A stretch of 64,000 bases of DNA from Aphelocoma coerulescens. Taxonomy: Eukaryota > Chordata > Aves > Passeriformes > Corvidae. Shown piece by piece: positions 39,401-48,100 of this stretch. The stretch is taken from positions 93,604,004 through 93,668,003 of the forward strand of contig NC_091015.1 in assembly GCF_041296385.1 (NCBI RefSeq), read 5' to 3'. The position numbers and the translations under genes were made by a program. The notes beneath the pieces are model-generated. The model made no database searches. It was given only the letters and a program-made list of their open reading frames with translations, and was not told the origin of the DNA. The stretch's first letter is position 1; every line of letters begins with the position of its first letter.

Positions 39401-40865
39401 TAGTTTTGCTTCTCTTCACTGTCAGGTTCTCAATCCCTTCTGCAAGACCTTCAGTGCACCAAAGCTACTTATTTATGTCTTTCCATAGAAACTAGTAATG
39501 TTTAGCAAAATAATACACATTTGCAGAAAACATCGGCTAGAACCATATCTGCGGTAAGTACGGCCTTCTTACAAGAAGCATCCTTACTCCTTTGAATTCA
39601 GTGTCCAGTAGCACAACCCCCCTTCTTCTTGCAGATAAACAATGCATTTCCTATGCTGGGAGAAAAAAAAGCAACCACTAGTAGAAACCTGGGGCCTTAC
39701 AATTGTGCTCAGTTACAAAGTCCACCCATTCCCTGCACACAGCTTTGGAGGCAGAGGTGCAAACATAAATGACTGCTCTTACAAACCTCTCCTGCAGTAG
39801 TACCTCATACAAATTTTGCATCTAATCATCAAAACTTGCTCTTACTGTAAACTTTTCTCCTTAAGATTACTTGAAATGTTTTGTAGCAACTTCAGCCAGT
39901 GTGCAACCCAAGTGCCCAGCAGAACAAGGATAACCCTCTGAACAAACAACCTGTTAAAGCCCTGGTGTGGACTTTCCATTTGCATTTTTTAAGAAAAAAG
40001 TGTTGGTGATGGATCTTGAAAACATTAATTTAAAATGTCTAAAGGCACTTGTGAGACAGACATAACAATTAAGGTCAGCTGGGACACATGAGGTGCACAG
40101 CAGCACTTTTAGTGACAACAGACACCTGCCAGTGAAGATTCCATTTTCTGATTCTTTACAGTTCATACAAGTTCAAGTCTTGGTGACCTTCAAAGCCAAA
40201 TGAACCTATCTTCTTTACTACTTGGTGAACTGATTTGTATTTCAAATTCTCTTAAATGAAGCACCTATCTGTCAGAATGATAGGATCTGTACAGAATTTG
40301 CAAAGAGAAAAAGAACTATATAAAGCAATCAGAGAATTCTTTTATTCAACTGCTGCAATAAATGACAGATAGTATCATTATGCAATTCCCCTAGCTCCTC
40401 TTAACAAACCTGACCCCTAGAACTATATCACGTTATTCATCAGTATTTTGGATTCAAATGTTTTTCAAAAACAATGCAGTAATATCCTTGCAGAGATTTT
40501 CAGCATTGGTCTTGAGCATGAATAACTGAAGATTTCCAAAAACACGTTGTGTACATCTCACTGCTTATTCCATGAGGACAACAAAAGAGGCAGTGTGAAA
40601 ACAGAATCTATACAGCATTTTTAAACTTCTTTATCATAAATATTTTCATAGAACAAGTGAGAAAAAACATAATTTGACAACAGAAATAACTAAAACACTT
40701 TCCTGTATTCAGATGGAATCTCTGCACAACCAATTCAAAAGACTTGGCATCTTTCATTAAGTAATTCAGTGAGTGCTTTTCCATTAACAAACTGGATTAC
40801 ATAGCAACAAATAGGGGGACAGTGTGAAAACAGGAAAACAGCCCCAGACATGGGTGTTACTTTAC

Positions 40866-41015
40866 CTGTTGCCTCTTCTCAAATTCTAACTTGATACGGG
40901 ATTTGATGCAGTTGCACGTGTCCTGATACGTCTGCTGCAGCGCGAGTTCCATGAGGTGTTTGTGGTACGCTCCTGCCAAGTTCCCGCAGATAAAAATTAT
41001 TACATTGGCCAATAT
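40866..41015 (-). CDS. ADCY2: ADCY2 exon 4: sixth membrane helix and signalling helix
   Basis: This 150-bp exon is exactly 50 codons in phase 0 on both sides, with a CCCCCTAG acceptor and a CAG/GTAAAG donor. The first ~17 residues, ILANVIIFICGNLAGAY, form a hydrophobic segment that is the last transmembrane helix of membrane domain 1. The rest (HKHLMELALQQTYQDTCNCI, then KSRIKLEFEKRQQ) is the amphipathic coiled-coil helix that carries signals from the membrane domain to the catalytic core. It matches remembered human ADCY2 throughout. It lies alone, about 33 kb upstream of exon 5, and about 1.8 kb downstream (in gene direction) of an endogenous retrovirus of the same orientation. Confidence 0.97.
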
Positions 41016-41189
41016 CTAGGGGGATTAAAAAAAAAAACAAGTGTCAGGGAATTTACATAAATATATTAACAGATATTAATCCTAGCTTGCAAAGGAAGAT
41101 TGCTGCAGTTAGGTATTTTGCTTTTGTTTGTTTTCTAGCAAAGGTTAACCTTTCAAAAAGCCTTTAAAACTAGTGGCAACATCCCAAGC

Positions 41190-41232
41190 AATAACAGAAT
41201 CATAGAATCAGTTAGGCTGGATATTGTTTTAA
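41190..41232 (-). repeat. Short CR1 tail fragment
   Basis: AGAATCATAGAATCAGTTAG followed by GCTGG is the reverse complement of a CR1 3' terminus. Only about 40 bp remain, about 175 bp upstream (in gene direction) of ADCY2 exon 4. Confidence 0.7.
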
Positions 41233-42842
41233 TTCGGGATTAAACAGGAATGAAGATGAGCGACATGTTTGCCTACTCAACGAGGTACACATTTTCTGCA
41301 AAGGGAATTTCAGCTCATGTTAGACCTCACTGCTGAGTATCAATTAGGTGGGATCATCACCCACTGATGTAAAGCAATAGCTATGGTTCCTAACAGCAAT
41401 GCTGGAAGCCATGTTATTGCTATGCTCTTTTGGCAGCATTTTCTATTGCAGTGCCATATGAGTAAGGGCCGAAAAGTTTCACCTACACACAAGAAAAGCT
41501 TGACCTGCATTTTACCTCAGCCTGATCCACTGCTATCCATCAGTCAGCTATAAATAGTAACCTTGGTGACAATAAGCAGTGTCTAAGGAGCAAGATTTGA
41601 CAGCTGTCTGCTAGAATATACTTTTCGCTATTACCAAAACAACTGCAATTGCCTAAAACACAGAACTTTAAGATTTAGGGGGTCACACTTGCAACATGCA
41701 TGCAACAAGCCATGAGCCACAAACATGGGAAATAAGTTTGCTTAAAAAATCAAGGCCTTTTCTGCACTTGACCTTTGAAAAGGACACAATATTGTGTGGT
41801 GATGCTAATACTTTTAACTGTGCCCAGCTTATTGCTGCAAATAAAAGGAACACATTTATCCATTCTAGCTCACTCAGAGCAAAAGAAACACAGTAAAGTA
41901 ATGAAGCCAATTCCTAATTCAATAATAAAAGTAATAATAAAGATAATATTAAATTGAAGCTGAGATACAGCTGCAGTCTGCTCAGAGCAGGTCTCTATCG
42001 TCTCTATCTGTAAGGCCCTTGTGTATCATATACCCTAGATTACAAACACTGCACGATGTCACAGTACTCATGGTCTGGAGGGGAAGGAGGAAGAAAGGAG
42101 GCAAAAATTTCATTAATCCTCCACTGCTAATCTAATCACGAGGTTTATGATAGATTTCCCTGGTGATCATTCATGGGTTGGTTTTGGTGTACCTATGTAC
42201 TGGGCAATCTTTTGTGAACTGCTAGTAGTGTCAGCAAAGCCAGTACAAAGAGACAGATCAGAAAAAAGTCTAACAGTGTGCTACAGTGGTTCATAGAAAA
42301 AAGATAAATTGTCCTATTAACAGAAATCCATCTCCTTATGGAATACATTTTATTCACAAGAAAAAAGAAAACCATGGAGTTTTAATGTTCCTTTTGTAAA
42401 TGAAAACTATAAAATGGCAAATACATACTTTTATTTTCCTCACAAATCTTAACATCATTGCATGCAATACTTGTTCCTCCATCTGTGACATTTCTGACAT
42501 CTCACCTCTCATGGCTCCACAAAGCTAAAAGCAGGAGCTATCCACCTTTACTGCAAAAATGATTGATGTTTTCAATTTGGTAGAACTTTTCTTTCTTTCC
42601 CTAAAACTTCAAGATTATGGCATTACAATGTTTCTAAAGCAACATCTGAGTTCTTAAATTTTTCTAAAATAGATAAATCTAAAAACAATGAGAAAAACCT
42701 ACATATTTCACTTTCTCCAAAGAACCTCTGTTACAAAGCAGAGGGATAAGAAATAGTTTAAATGGAACATTTCACAACAGCCAATAATCTAAAAAAAATC
42801 CACAAACATATGAGATTATGGTGTGCAGTAAAATATTTGACC

Positions 42843-42848
42843 TTAAAA
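42843..42848. repeat. Target site duplication, one side
   Basis: TTAAAA directly abuts the LTR terminus. The opposite flank has TCAAAA, so the pair matches at five of six positions. A 6-bp duplication is typical of ERVK-like insertions. Confidence 0.6.
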
Positions 42849-43135
42849 TGTTACAGTGCAGATACTGCAACATGCTGTATCAGACAACGAGGCCTGTGGA
42901 AAGAAATACACATGGACCGATTCTTGCTAGATGTTTCAGAGATGTTTATTTCTCCAGCCGCATGGCCGGGCTCTGCCGAGGAACTGCTCAATCACGGGAT
43001 CCGAGGGTCCTTGCCCACGCAGGGGAACACAAAACAACCAATGGGGAACGAGGCTGAGCAGGGGCAGGGAAACCCCGTGTCTCCCCCCAGGGCCCCTTTC
43101 CCAGGGCTACATGGCAGGGGGGAGGGACCCCGACA
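42849..43135 (-). repeat. 3' LTR of the provirus
   Basis: This is the downstream LTR on the minus strand, 287 bp, starting TGTCGGGG and ending TGTAACA, with its AATAAA at 42950-42945. It provides the presumed polyadenylation site for proviral transcripts and, in sense orientation, a potential one within ADCY2 intron 3. The preceding bases are only weakly purine-rich, so a strong polypurine tract is not obvious. Confidence 0.93.
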
Positions 43136-43405
43136 TTTCATTCGTTTATTTTTAACAAAAGAGATTTAAACTTAACATTGAAAACAACTGGATAAACATA
43201 ACAAGAACAGTTTCAAAATAAAACAAGCCACCCTCCTGAGTCTTTAAATGTCCAAACAGGTTTTCTGGAACATCTTAAGGCTGACAGAAGGGAGACAGGA
43301 CTCTCCAAGCATGCTTTGTGGGGAAACTGAGGCAGGAGAGGGCTTCTTCCATTTGTACCTGTTGGAACTCCAAACAACAATAGTTAATTTCTTCCCTCCC
43401 CCTCT
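43136..43405 (-). other. Non-coding tail between the Y-box ORF and the 3' LTR
   Basis: About 270 bp become A+T-rich toward the LTR and contain an AATAAA (in AAAAATAAACG) some 10 bases before it. No retroviral gene is seen. It may be the captured host 3' UTR or a remnant of the retroviral 3' region. Confidence 0.5.
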
Positions 43406-43939
43406 TCATCCCCCACTCAGCACTGGAAAGGGATTTTTGGGGAAACAATTGGCAAAGACATGGTCTTCTGAGGGAAACCATGGGTGGAAAAATGGATTGG
43501 GAATACACTGGGGGTAACAGGATATAGGGTAAAAGGGAAAGGTGGGATTAAGAAAGGGAGACTGTAGGGGGGGCCTACAATGGAGATATTGTCTAACATG
43601 ACTACGATTTTTAGCATATATACTGCCTTTTACAGAAACACCATCAGGCCCAGTGACCGCTGCTGTTTGTAACCCTTTTCTACCTTGCACAATTTTGAGT
43701 TCCACAACCTCTCTATCTCCCACACTTGGGATGCATTTTTCAGGGTTATTCTTTTTAATAGGAGTTCTATGAACGAATATCTCTTCTTGGTTGTCCCATC
43801 TTGTTATAAAACCACAATTTTGTTTAATATTATACCATTTTACTATTCCTAAAACCTTAGCTACGGTGATTTTTTTCCTTTTTCCGAGTGGTTGCTGTTT
43901 TCTGTCTTGCTGTGGTTTTGCTTTCTCTTTTGCTTTCGC
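43406..43939 (-). CDS. Captured Y-box (YBX-family) cold-shock domain ORF
   Basis: The open frame runs from just after a TGA (43942-43940) to a TGA at 43408-43406, 177 codons without an ATG before the domain. Residues ~22-118 align without gaps to the cold-shock domain of vertebrate Y-box proteins, which bind RNA and single-stranded DNA. Visible motifs in order are AKVLGIVKWYN, NCGFI (RNP1 position), IFVHRTPIKKNNPEK (RNP2), PSVGDREVVEL and VTGPDGVSVKGSIYAKNR. By eye, about 54 of 97 positions match remembered YBX1. The KKNNP and VTGPDG blocks make it Y-box type rather than LIN28, CSDE1 or CARHSP1. The tryptophan, two phenylalanines and histidine used by YB-1 to stack RNA bases are kept; the RNP1 tyrosine is cysteine. 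The C-terminal ~60 residues are Pro/Phe/Tyr-rich and lack the basic/acidic islands of cellular Y-box proteins. Absence of introns indicates capture from mRNA. Confidence 0.85.
   Translation of the reverse strand, partial: AKAKEKAKPQQDRKQQPLGKRKKITVAKVLGIVKWYNIKQNCGFITRWDNQEEIFVHRTPIKKNNPEKCIPSVGDREVVELKIVQGRKGLQTAAVTGPDGVSVKGSIYAKNRSHVRQYLHCRPPLQSPFLNPTFPFYPISCYPQCIPNPFFHPWFPSEDHVFANCFPKNPFPVLSGG
43870..43876 (-). promoter_or_regulatory. A7 run at the frame junction (possible -1 slip site or indel)
   Basis: On the minus strand the upstream frame reads GGA AAA AAA TCA CCG TAG. A -1 slip on the heptamer A AAA AAA would enter the cold-shock frame at an isoleucine codon and bypass the TAG. The X XXY YYZ pattern fits retroviral slip sites. 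A single-base length change in the A run gives the same outcome, so this may simply be a mutation or assembly error. Confidence 0.4.
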
Positions 43940-43949
43940 TCACTCCCGT

Positions 43950-44450
43950 GTTGGAATTGCCAGGGCTGCCGGGGCCGCTGGGGCTGCTCGTGCCTGCGCG
44001 CTCTTCCCGGGGTCACATTCGGGGCCGTGCAGGCCAGGCCGGGCCGCTCAGCTCCCTGCGTGCCGTCTCCTCTGCTCTCAGCTGCACTGCCAGGGTCCCG
44101 GCTGGGCCCCCGAGCGACGAGCCCCCCACACCCTGCTCCTGCGCGCGTTTTGGCAAGGCGTGGTTCTGCTCCACTGCCATCGCCACCAGCCACCACCCGC
44201 GCGCCGTCACTCTCGGTCGGGCGCTCACGGGGCTCGCTCCACCACGCGCCGCACGGGGCCGGGCAGGCACCGCTGGGTCGCGCCGCTCCTGCCGCGCCTC
44301 ACTCCGCTGCCGACACTGTGGCCCGCGTCGCTCCGCCCATGCGCAGGAACTGCCTCGCTGCTGCTCAGAGAGGGCTCGGTCCACGTGGCCTGGGTCGCAC
44401 GGTCCCTGAGCCAGGCTTCCCTTCACCAGGACACAGCTGACATTGTTCAA
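43950..44450 (-). other. CpG-rich block inside the provirus, two competing open frames
   Basis: This ~500-bp block is far richer in G+C and CpG than anything else in the window. It holds a GGGCGGAG box and a CATGCGCAGG sequence resembling an NRF1 site, both near 44325-44355. Two minus-strand frames are open across parts of it. One (44298-43861) continues the gag frame and ends Lys/Asn/Ser-rich at a TAG just past the A7 run. The other (about 44462-44013, reopening to ~43857) gives a Gly/Ser/Pro-rich then Lys/Thr-rich stretch resembling the low-complexity N-terminus of Y-box proteins. It may be the captured 5' part of a Y-box mRNA. Which frame, if either, is translated cannot be decided from one copy. 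Confidence 0.6.
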
Positions 44451-44736
44451 TGGTCTCGGTAATTAAATAATATTCACGAAAATATTCTTCCATCAGCATA
44501 TATTTTGACTCAGAAATTAACTGTGTCCAAATGGTCTTCCAAAAGTCTTTGGTAAGAATTAAATCCCAAGAAACATAGAAAAAGTTCTTAAACAACCATG
44601 AAAGGAAATGTTTCAGTTCCTTTTGAGCTTGAATTAAGCTAAAATTTACAAATTGTTGTTCAAGAATCTTTTCAAGTTTAAGATAAATGTCCATATGCGG
44701 CTCTGAGAGCCAAGAGTCTTTCCATGGTTCCTCCAT
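44365..44736 (-). CDS. gag matrix-like ORF of the provirus (123 aa)
   Basis: The frame opens with an ATG about 110 bp after the 5' LTR, with an in-frame stop codon two codons before it. The first ~95 residues start MEEPWKDSW and are helical and rich in aromatic and charged residues, including ELKHFLSWLFKNFF and DFWKTIWTQLISES. This position and composition resemble the N-terminal matrix domain of avian betaretroviral Gag, although I cannot name a close relative. Near its C-terminus it runs into the CpG-rich block, where the composition switches to Pro, Arg and Gly before a TGA at 44367-44365. No capsid or zinc-knuckle nucleocapsid follows. The same frame reopens further down (44298-43861) and leads toward the cold-shock ORF, so the original product may have been a Gag fusion now interrupted by stops. 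Confidence 0.6.
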   Translation of the reverse strand: MEEPWKDSWLSEPHMDIYLKLEKILEQQFVNFSLIQAQKELKHFLSWLFKNFFYVSWDLILTKDFWKTIWTQLISESKYMLMEEYFREYYLITETIEQCQLCPGEGKPGSGTVRPRPRGPSPL

Positions 44737-44847
44737 AATTTAGAGAGAATATCCAAACCAGGGCGAGAAGAGAGAGATCTAGAGTGGTTTTTACTCACGA
44801 ATTTTCTGTCCTTAGGGATCAGTGTCTTGCCAGCATTATCCACCATT

Positions 44848-45134
44848 TGTTACAGTGCAGATACTGCAACATGCTGTATCAGACAACGAGGCCCATGGAA
44901 AGAAATACACATGGACCGATTCTTGGTAGATGTTTCAGAGATGTTTATTTCTCCAGCCGCATGGCCGGGGCTCTGCCCAGGAACTGCTCAATCACGGGAC
45001 CCGAGGGTCCTTGCCCGCGCAGGGGAACACAAAACAACCAATGGGGAACGAGGCTGAGCAGGGGCAGGGAAACCCCGTGTCTCCCCCACAGGGCCCCTCT
45101 CCCAGGGCTACATGGCAGGGGGAGGGCCCCAACA
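44848..45134 (-). repeat. 5' LTR of the provirus
   Basis: This is the upstream LTR on the minus strand, starting TGTTGGGGCC and ending TGTAACA. It carries an inverted CCAAT box (CCATTGGTTG) and an AATAAA at 44949-44944 that would end the R region. It differs from the 3' LTR by about eight substitutions and four single-base indels, counted by eye. Confidence 0.93.
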
Positions 45135-45140
45135 TCAAAA
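45135..45140. repeat. Target site duplication, other side
   Basis: TCAAAA directly abuts the other LTR terminus and pairs with TTAAAA at 42843 with one mismatch. The mismatch could be a later point mutation, in keeping with the ~3% LTR divergence. Confidence 0.6.
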
Positions 45141-48100
45141 TATTTTCTATTTCTTTGTAAATCACAATCGCTTGATTCTGCTTTGATGTCAGCAGATATG
45201 GATCAGTGAACAAAGATCTTGTGTGACAGATCACAGTGCAGGGTAGGGTGTTCCAACTGGCAATCACTGCAGGGTCTTAAAATGAAATTATGAAGTAGGA
45301 AGAAATGCCTGGAAATAAAGACTACTGGGCATAGAAAATGCTGAGATAAGTAGTAGGAACGAAATGATAACTAAATTGAACTGAAATAACAGTGTGCTGT
45401 CATGATCTCTAGGTCGATGTCACTGCTGAAAGGCTGCACACACACTCACTAAATGAATTGTCCAGTTTCATAAAGTTATAGACCATTTAAAACAAAACTT
45501 CAGGAATATAATCAATCAAAATTTAAAAATATACTGTAAAGGGTAGATGGAGGAGTAAATTATGAGTATCATCTCCACAATCATAGAAAAAGAAATTACA
45601 GTTTTATGACTGAACTAGCTGAAGTGAGAAAATAGATGGAAACAAGTGAATGACAGGCAAGGAAGCTAATTAACCAGGCTTTTCAGATACTCAATGGGGT
45701 AATTCAGTCCACATGAAGCTCTGTGATGGCTTCCAGTACCTGAATTAAGCTGTTCGAAGACAATGCAACGTATCTCAGCCACTGCCACACTTAACGTAGA
45801 GCTAATGCATAAATGTGTAAGTGAATATGCAGATAGAAACTGTGTTTAAAACACCCTTAATTCTTTTGGCTAGCATGGAGTTCATTCAGAATGTGTCACT
45901 AAGGGATTAACTTAGAAATAAAGTTCAAGAAATGGATGAACTGGTTTCTAAACAGATTTTTTTTTGCCTGTATTTATTCTGGCTTAAGTGTACATTTCTG
46001 CTATTGAGCAAAATGCATACTGTCAATAGAGTGATCAGTAGTAAGTGCAATTAGCATTACTAAACAGAAGAGGCAACATACATATACTTCTTGCTGAATA
46101 TCTCTCCCAGGTCTGCATTTTCCTCTGAATTGCAGCCCAGTTTCAACGTATCAGCTGGTCATGAGCTCCATCCCTGGTTTGTTATAAAGTCTCATAGGCA
46201 TTCTCCCAGCAGAGACAGGTCCAAAGTTTTCCTCAGTCCAAAAAAATTAACTAAGCTTCCCCCTTTTTAGGCAAGTACTCTAATCAATATGCAATCATAC
46301 CAAAGGTTTCTTCTGTTCAGGCACCTCCCCTGAGAAGATATCATGCTGTGAATCCTTCCTGTACCAAAGCACTTGGAATGAAATCCTGAGTCAGACCAAT
46401 CTTCTACCTTGTCATTTCTGTAGGGTAGAAACATGCAGCCTCTTCCCCCCCACCCTTTTTTTTTTCCCTCCTCATCCTTGCTTTCCCCCAACCCTAGATA
46501 TTTAAAAGCTGTGGTGGATCTTCTGGTAATAAATTCTCCATCTTTCTGTGAAAGCTCTGATAACTGTGCAGATTAAGCTGTAGCTGAGAACCTCTGTAGA
46601 CAATTCAGGCATAGACTACACAACATGGTTAGGGCTTTCTCCCAGGAGAACAAGCCTGAGCTGTGGAAAAGAGTGTAATGAATGATGGTAACTCAACAGC
46701 AGAAAAAGACCAGGGTGATCTCAAAGACACTGTTGTATGAACCTGGTTCACACCCTTTACAAACAGACACTGTATGACCAAAACCCCCAAAAACCACAAT
46801 ATACATAAATTCTACTAAGCTCCCGCTCAATTCACCATATGGAAACACTGAGTAACACAGCACAAGTTCCCATTTCTCCGTACAGTTGGAGTGGAGAGAG
46901 AGGCAAATCTATCTCGTGGGCCATCTGCATCCCTTCAGATATATCCATTATGTACACTGTGCTGAAGTTCCTGTTTTATCAATGAATAAATTCAATGTCT
47001 ACAGAAAGCGATCTAAGTATGAGTCAAAAATTAACACAAGGAACACCAAGATACCACCAGGAAGTATCTCTAATCACTTAAGGAACATAATCATGGCTGA
47101 TGTCTCCTCCACCTCTTTTGACCTACAGAAAACTGCACGCTTCCAAGCAATGGGGCAATTTTACATTCAAGCACAGGTATTTTTCAGTATCAGTGAACAT
47201 CAAGTAATCAGATGTCTAGTGCTTCATTATCAAAACAGACTGTATTTAAAAGCAAATGAAGACGAAGTTAAGCAGCTATGACTAATTTCTCAAGAGAGTA
47301 CTACAGTTCACTGAGTTGCTCAAAAAAATGTAGTGTATCATATAGCAGTTCAGCTGATGAAAGGTGCCCACAAAGGTATATGCATATATAGAAGTACTAT
47401 GCTATACAAAAATAGAAGAACTAGAATACTGATTGCTGATTCTGACTGAAGCATAAATCGTTTGTTAAATATCTTAGAAACTGCTGTTCAAATACTGAAT
47501 ATAAAAATCAGAATTCTCCATAGATTTCCCCTGCATTGAAAGCTTCCAGTTTATGAATTATTTGCCACATTTCCTTCCTCTTAGATATTGTGCATATCCT
47601 TCCTGAATTCTTGCATAAGTAGAATTTTTAACAACAACAAAACCAACACAAACAATTAGCAATTTTTTCAATGGTTAAATTTCACTTTTCTTCTGGATAA
47701 GATAACTGAGGAAATGGAAGCTGAGGGGTGGGCAAAAATGGCTATCATTTATAATTTCTGCATGGAAATAAATGTGAGAAAAAAGACTTCATACATCACT
47801 GACAAAGTGCAAATTCTTTAGCTCTGCAAAGATGAATTGTCTCTCCCTCCATTTGATCTTTCATGTAATGGTTTGTGGTGTGACTTGCCAAGCTAGGGAA
47901 CAAGTTTGTGCTGCTTTGGAACCTGTAGAGTTTTAGACTTGGACATAATTCAGCTGAAAAGAACTGGGTAGCACTGGGTAGAAATGAAAAGCAGCATTTT
48001 AAAAGGAAATGTATAGCCACCATGTAAATTAGTTATTCATGCACTATGCCCAATACCATTATTTTAAGTAGATGTGTTCAGAAGGTTCTCCAGCTACTCC

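Larger units (their letters stand above)
7919..40865 (-). other. ADCY2: ADCY2 intron 4 (about 33 kb)
   Basis: A large phase 0 intron. Recognisable contents are a 25-bp tandem duplication (8538), a G/T-only tract (19262), a CR1 tail (23153), a pentanucleotide microsatellite (23820), a duplicated unit with telomeric repeats (23935), an ERVL-type LTR remnant (27895), an old CR1-like fragment (31110) and an AC microsatellite (36450). The stretches 8.6-19.2, 19.4-23.1, 24.3-27.8, 28.8-31.1 and 31.5-40.8 kb otherwise show only A+T-rich anonymous DNA. A more G+C-rich patch at 14.05-14.34 kb and another at 17.1-17.8 kb could not be assigned to a family. Confidence 0.85.
42849..45134 (-). mobile_element. 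Non-autonomous endogenous retrovirus carrying a Y-box cold-shock domain
   Basis: Two 287-bp direct repeats with TG...CA ends flank about 1.7 kb of internal DNA. The LTRs contain an AATAAA signal and an inverted CCAAT box only when read on the minus strand. The only matrix-like frame also reads on the minus strand, so the element runs from 45134 to 42849. Internal order: leader, gag matrix-like ORF (44736-44365), CpG-rich block, Y-box cold-shock domain ORF (43939-43406), and an A+T-rich tail before the 3' LTR. No protease, polymerase, integrase or envelope sequence fits in the remaining space, so it would need proteins from a helper. The imperfect 6-bp target duplication (TTAAAA and TCAAAA) would fit a betaretrovirus-like (ERVK) integrase. 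It inserted in intron 3 of ADCY2 in the sense orientation. Confidence 0.93.

Noticed and set aside
42762..43169. Open frames across the LTRs (also at 44784-45209)
   Set aside because: They are read through LTR sequence on the strand opposite to its transcription and recur in both LTR copies. They are not genes.
43791..44462. Long plus-strand open frames (up to 223 codons) over the CpG-rich block
   Set aside because: They run opposite to the LTRs, the gag-like frame and the cold-shock domain, and are explained by the scarcity of stop codons in very G+C-rich DNA.
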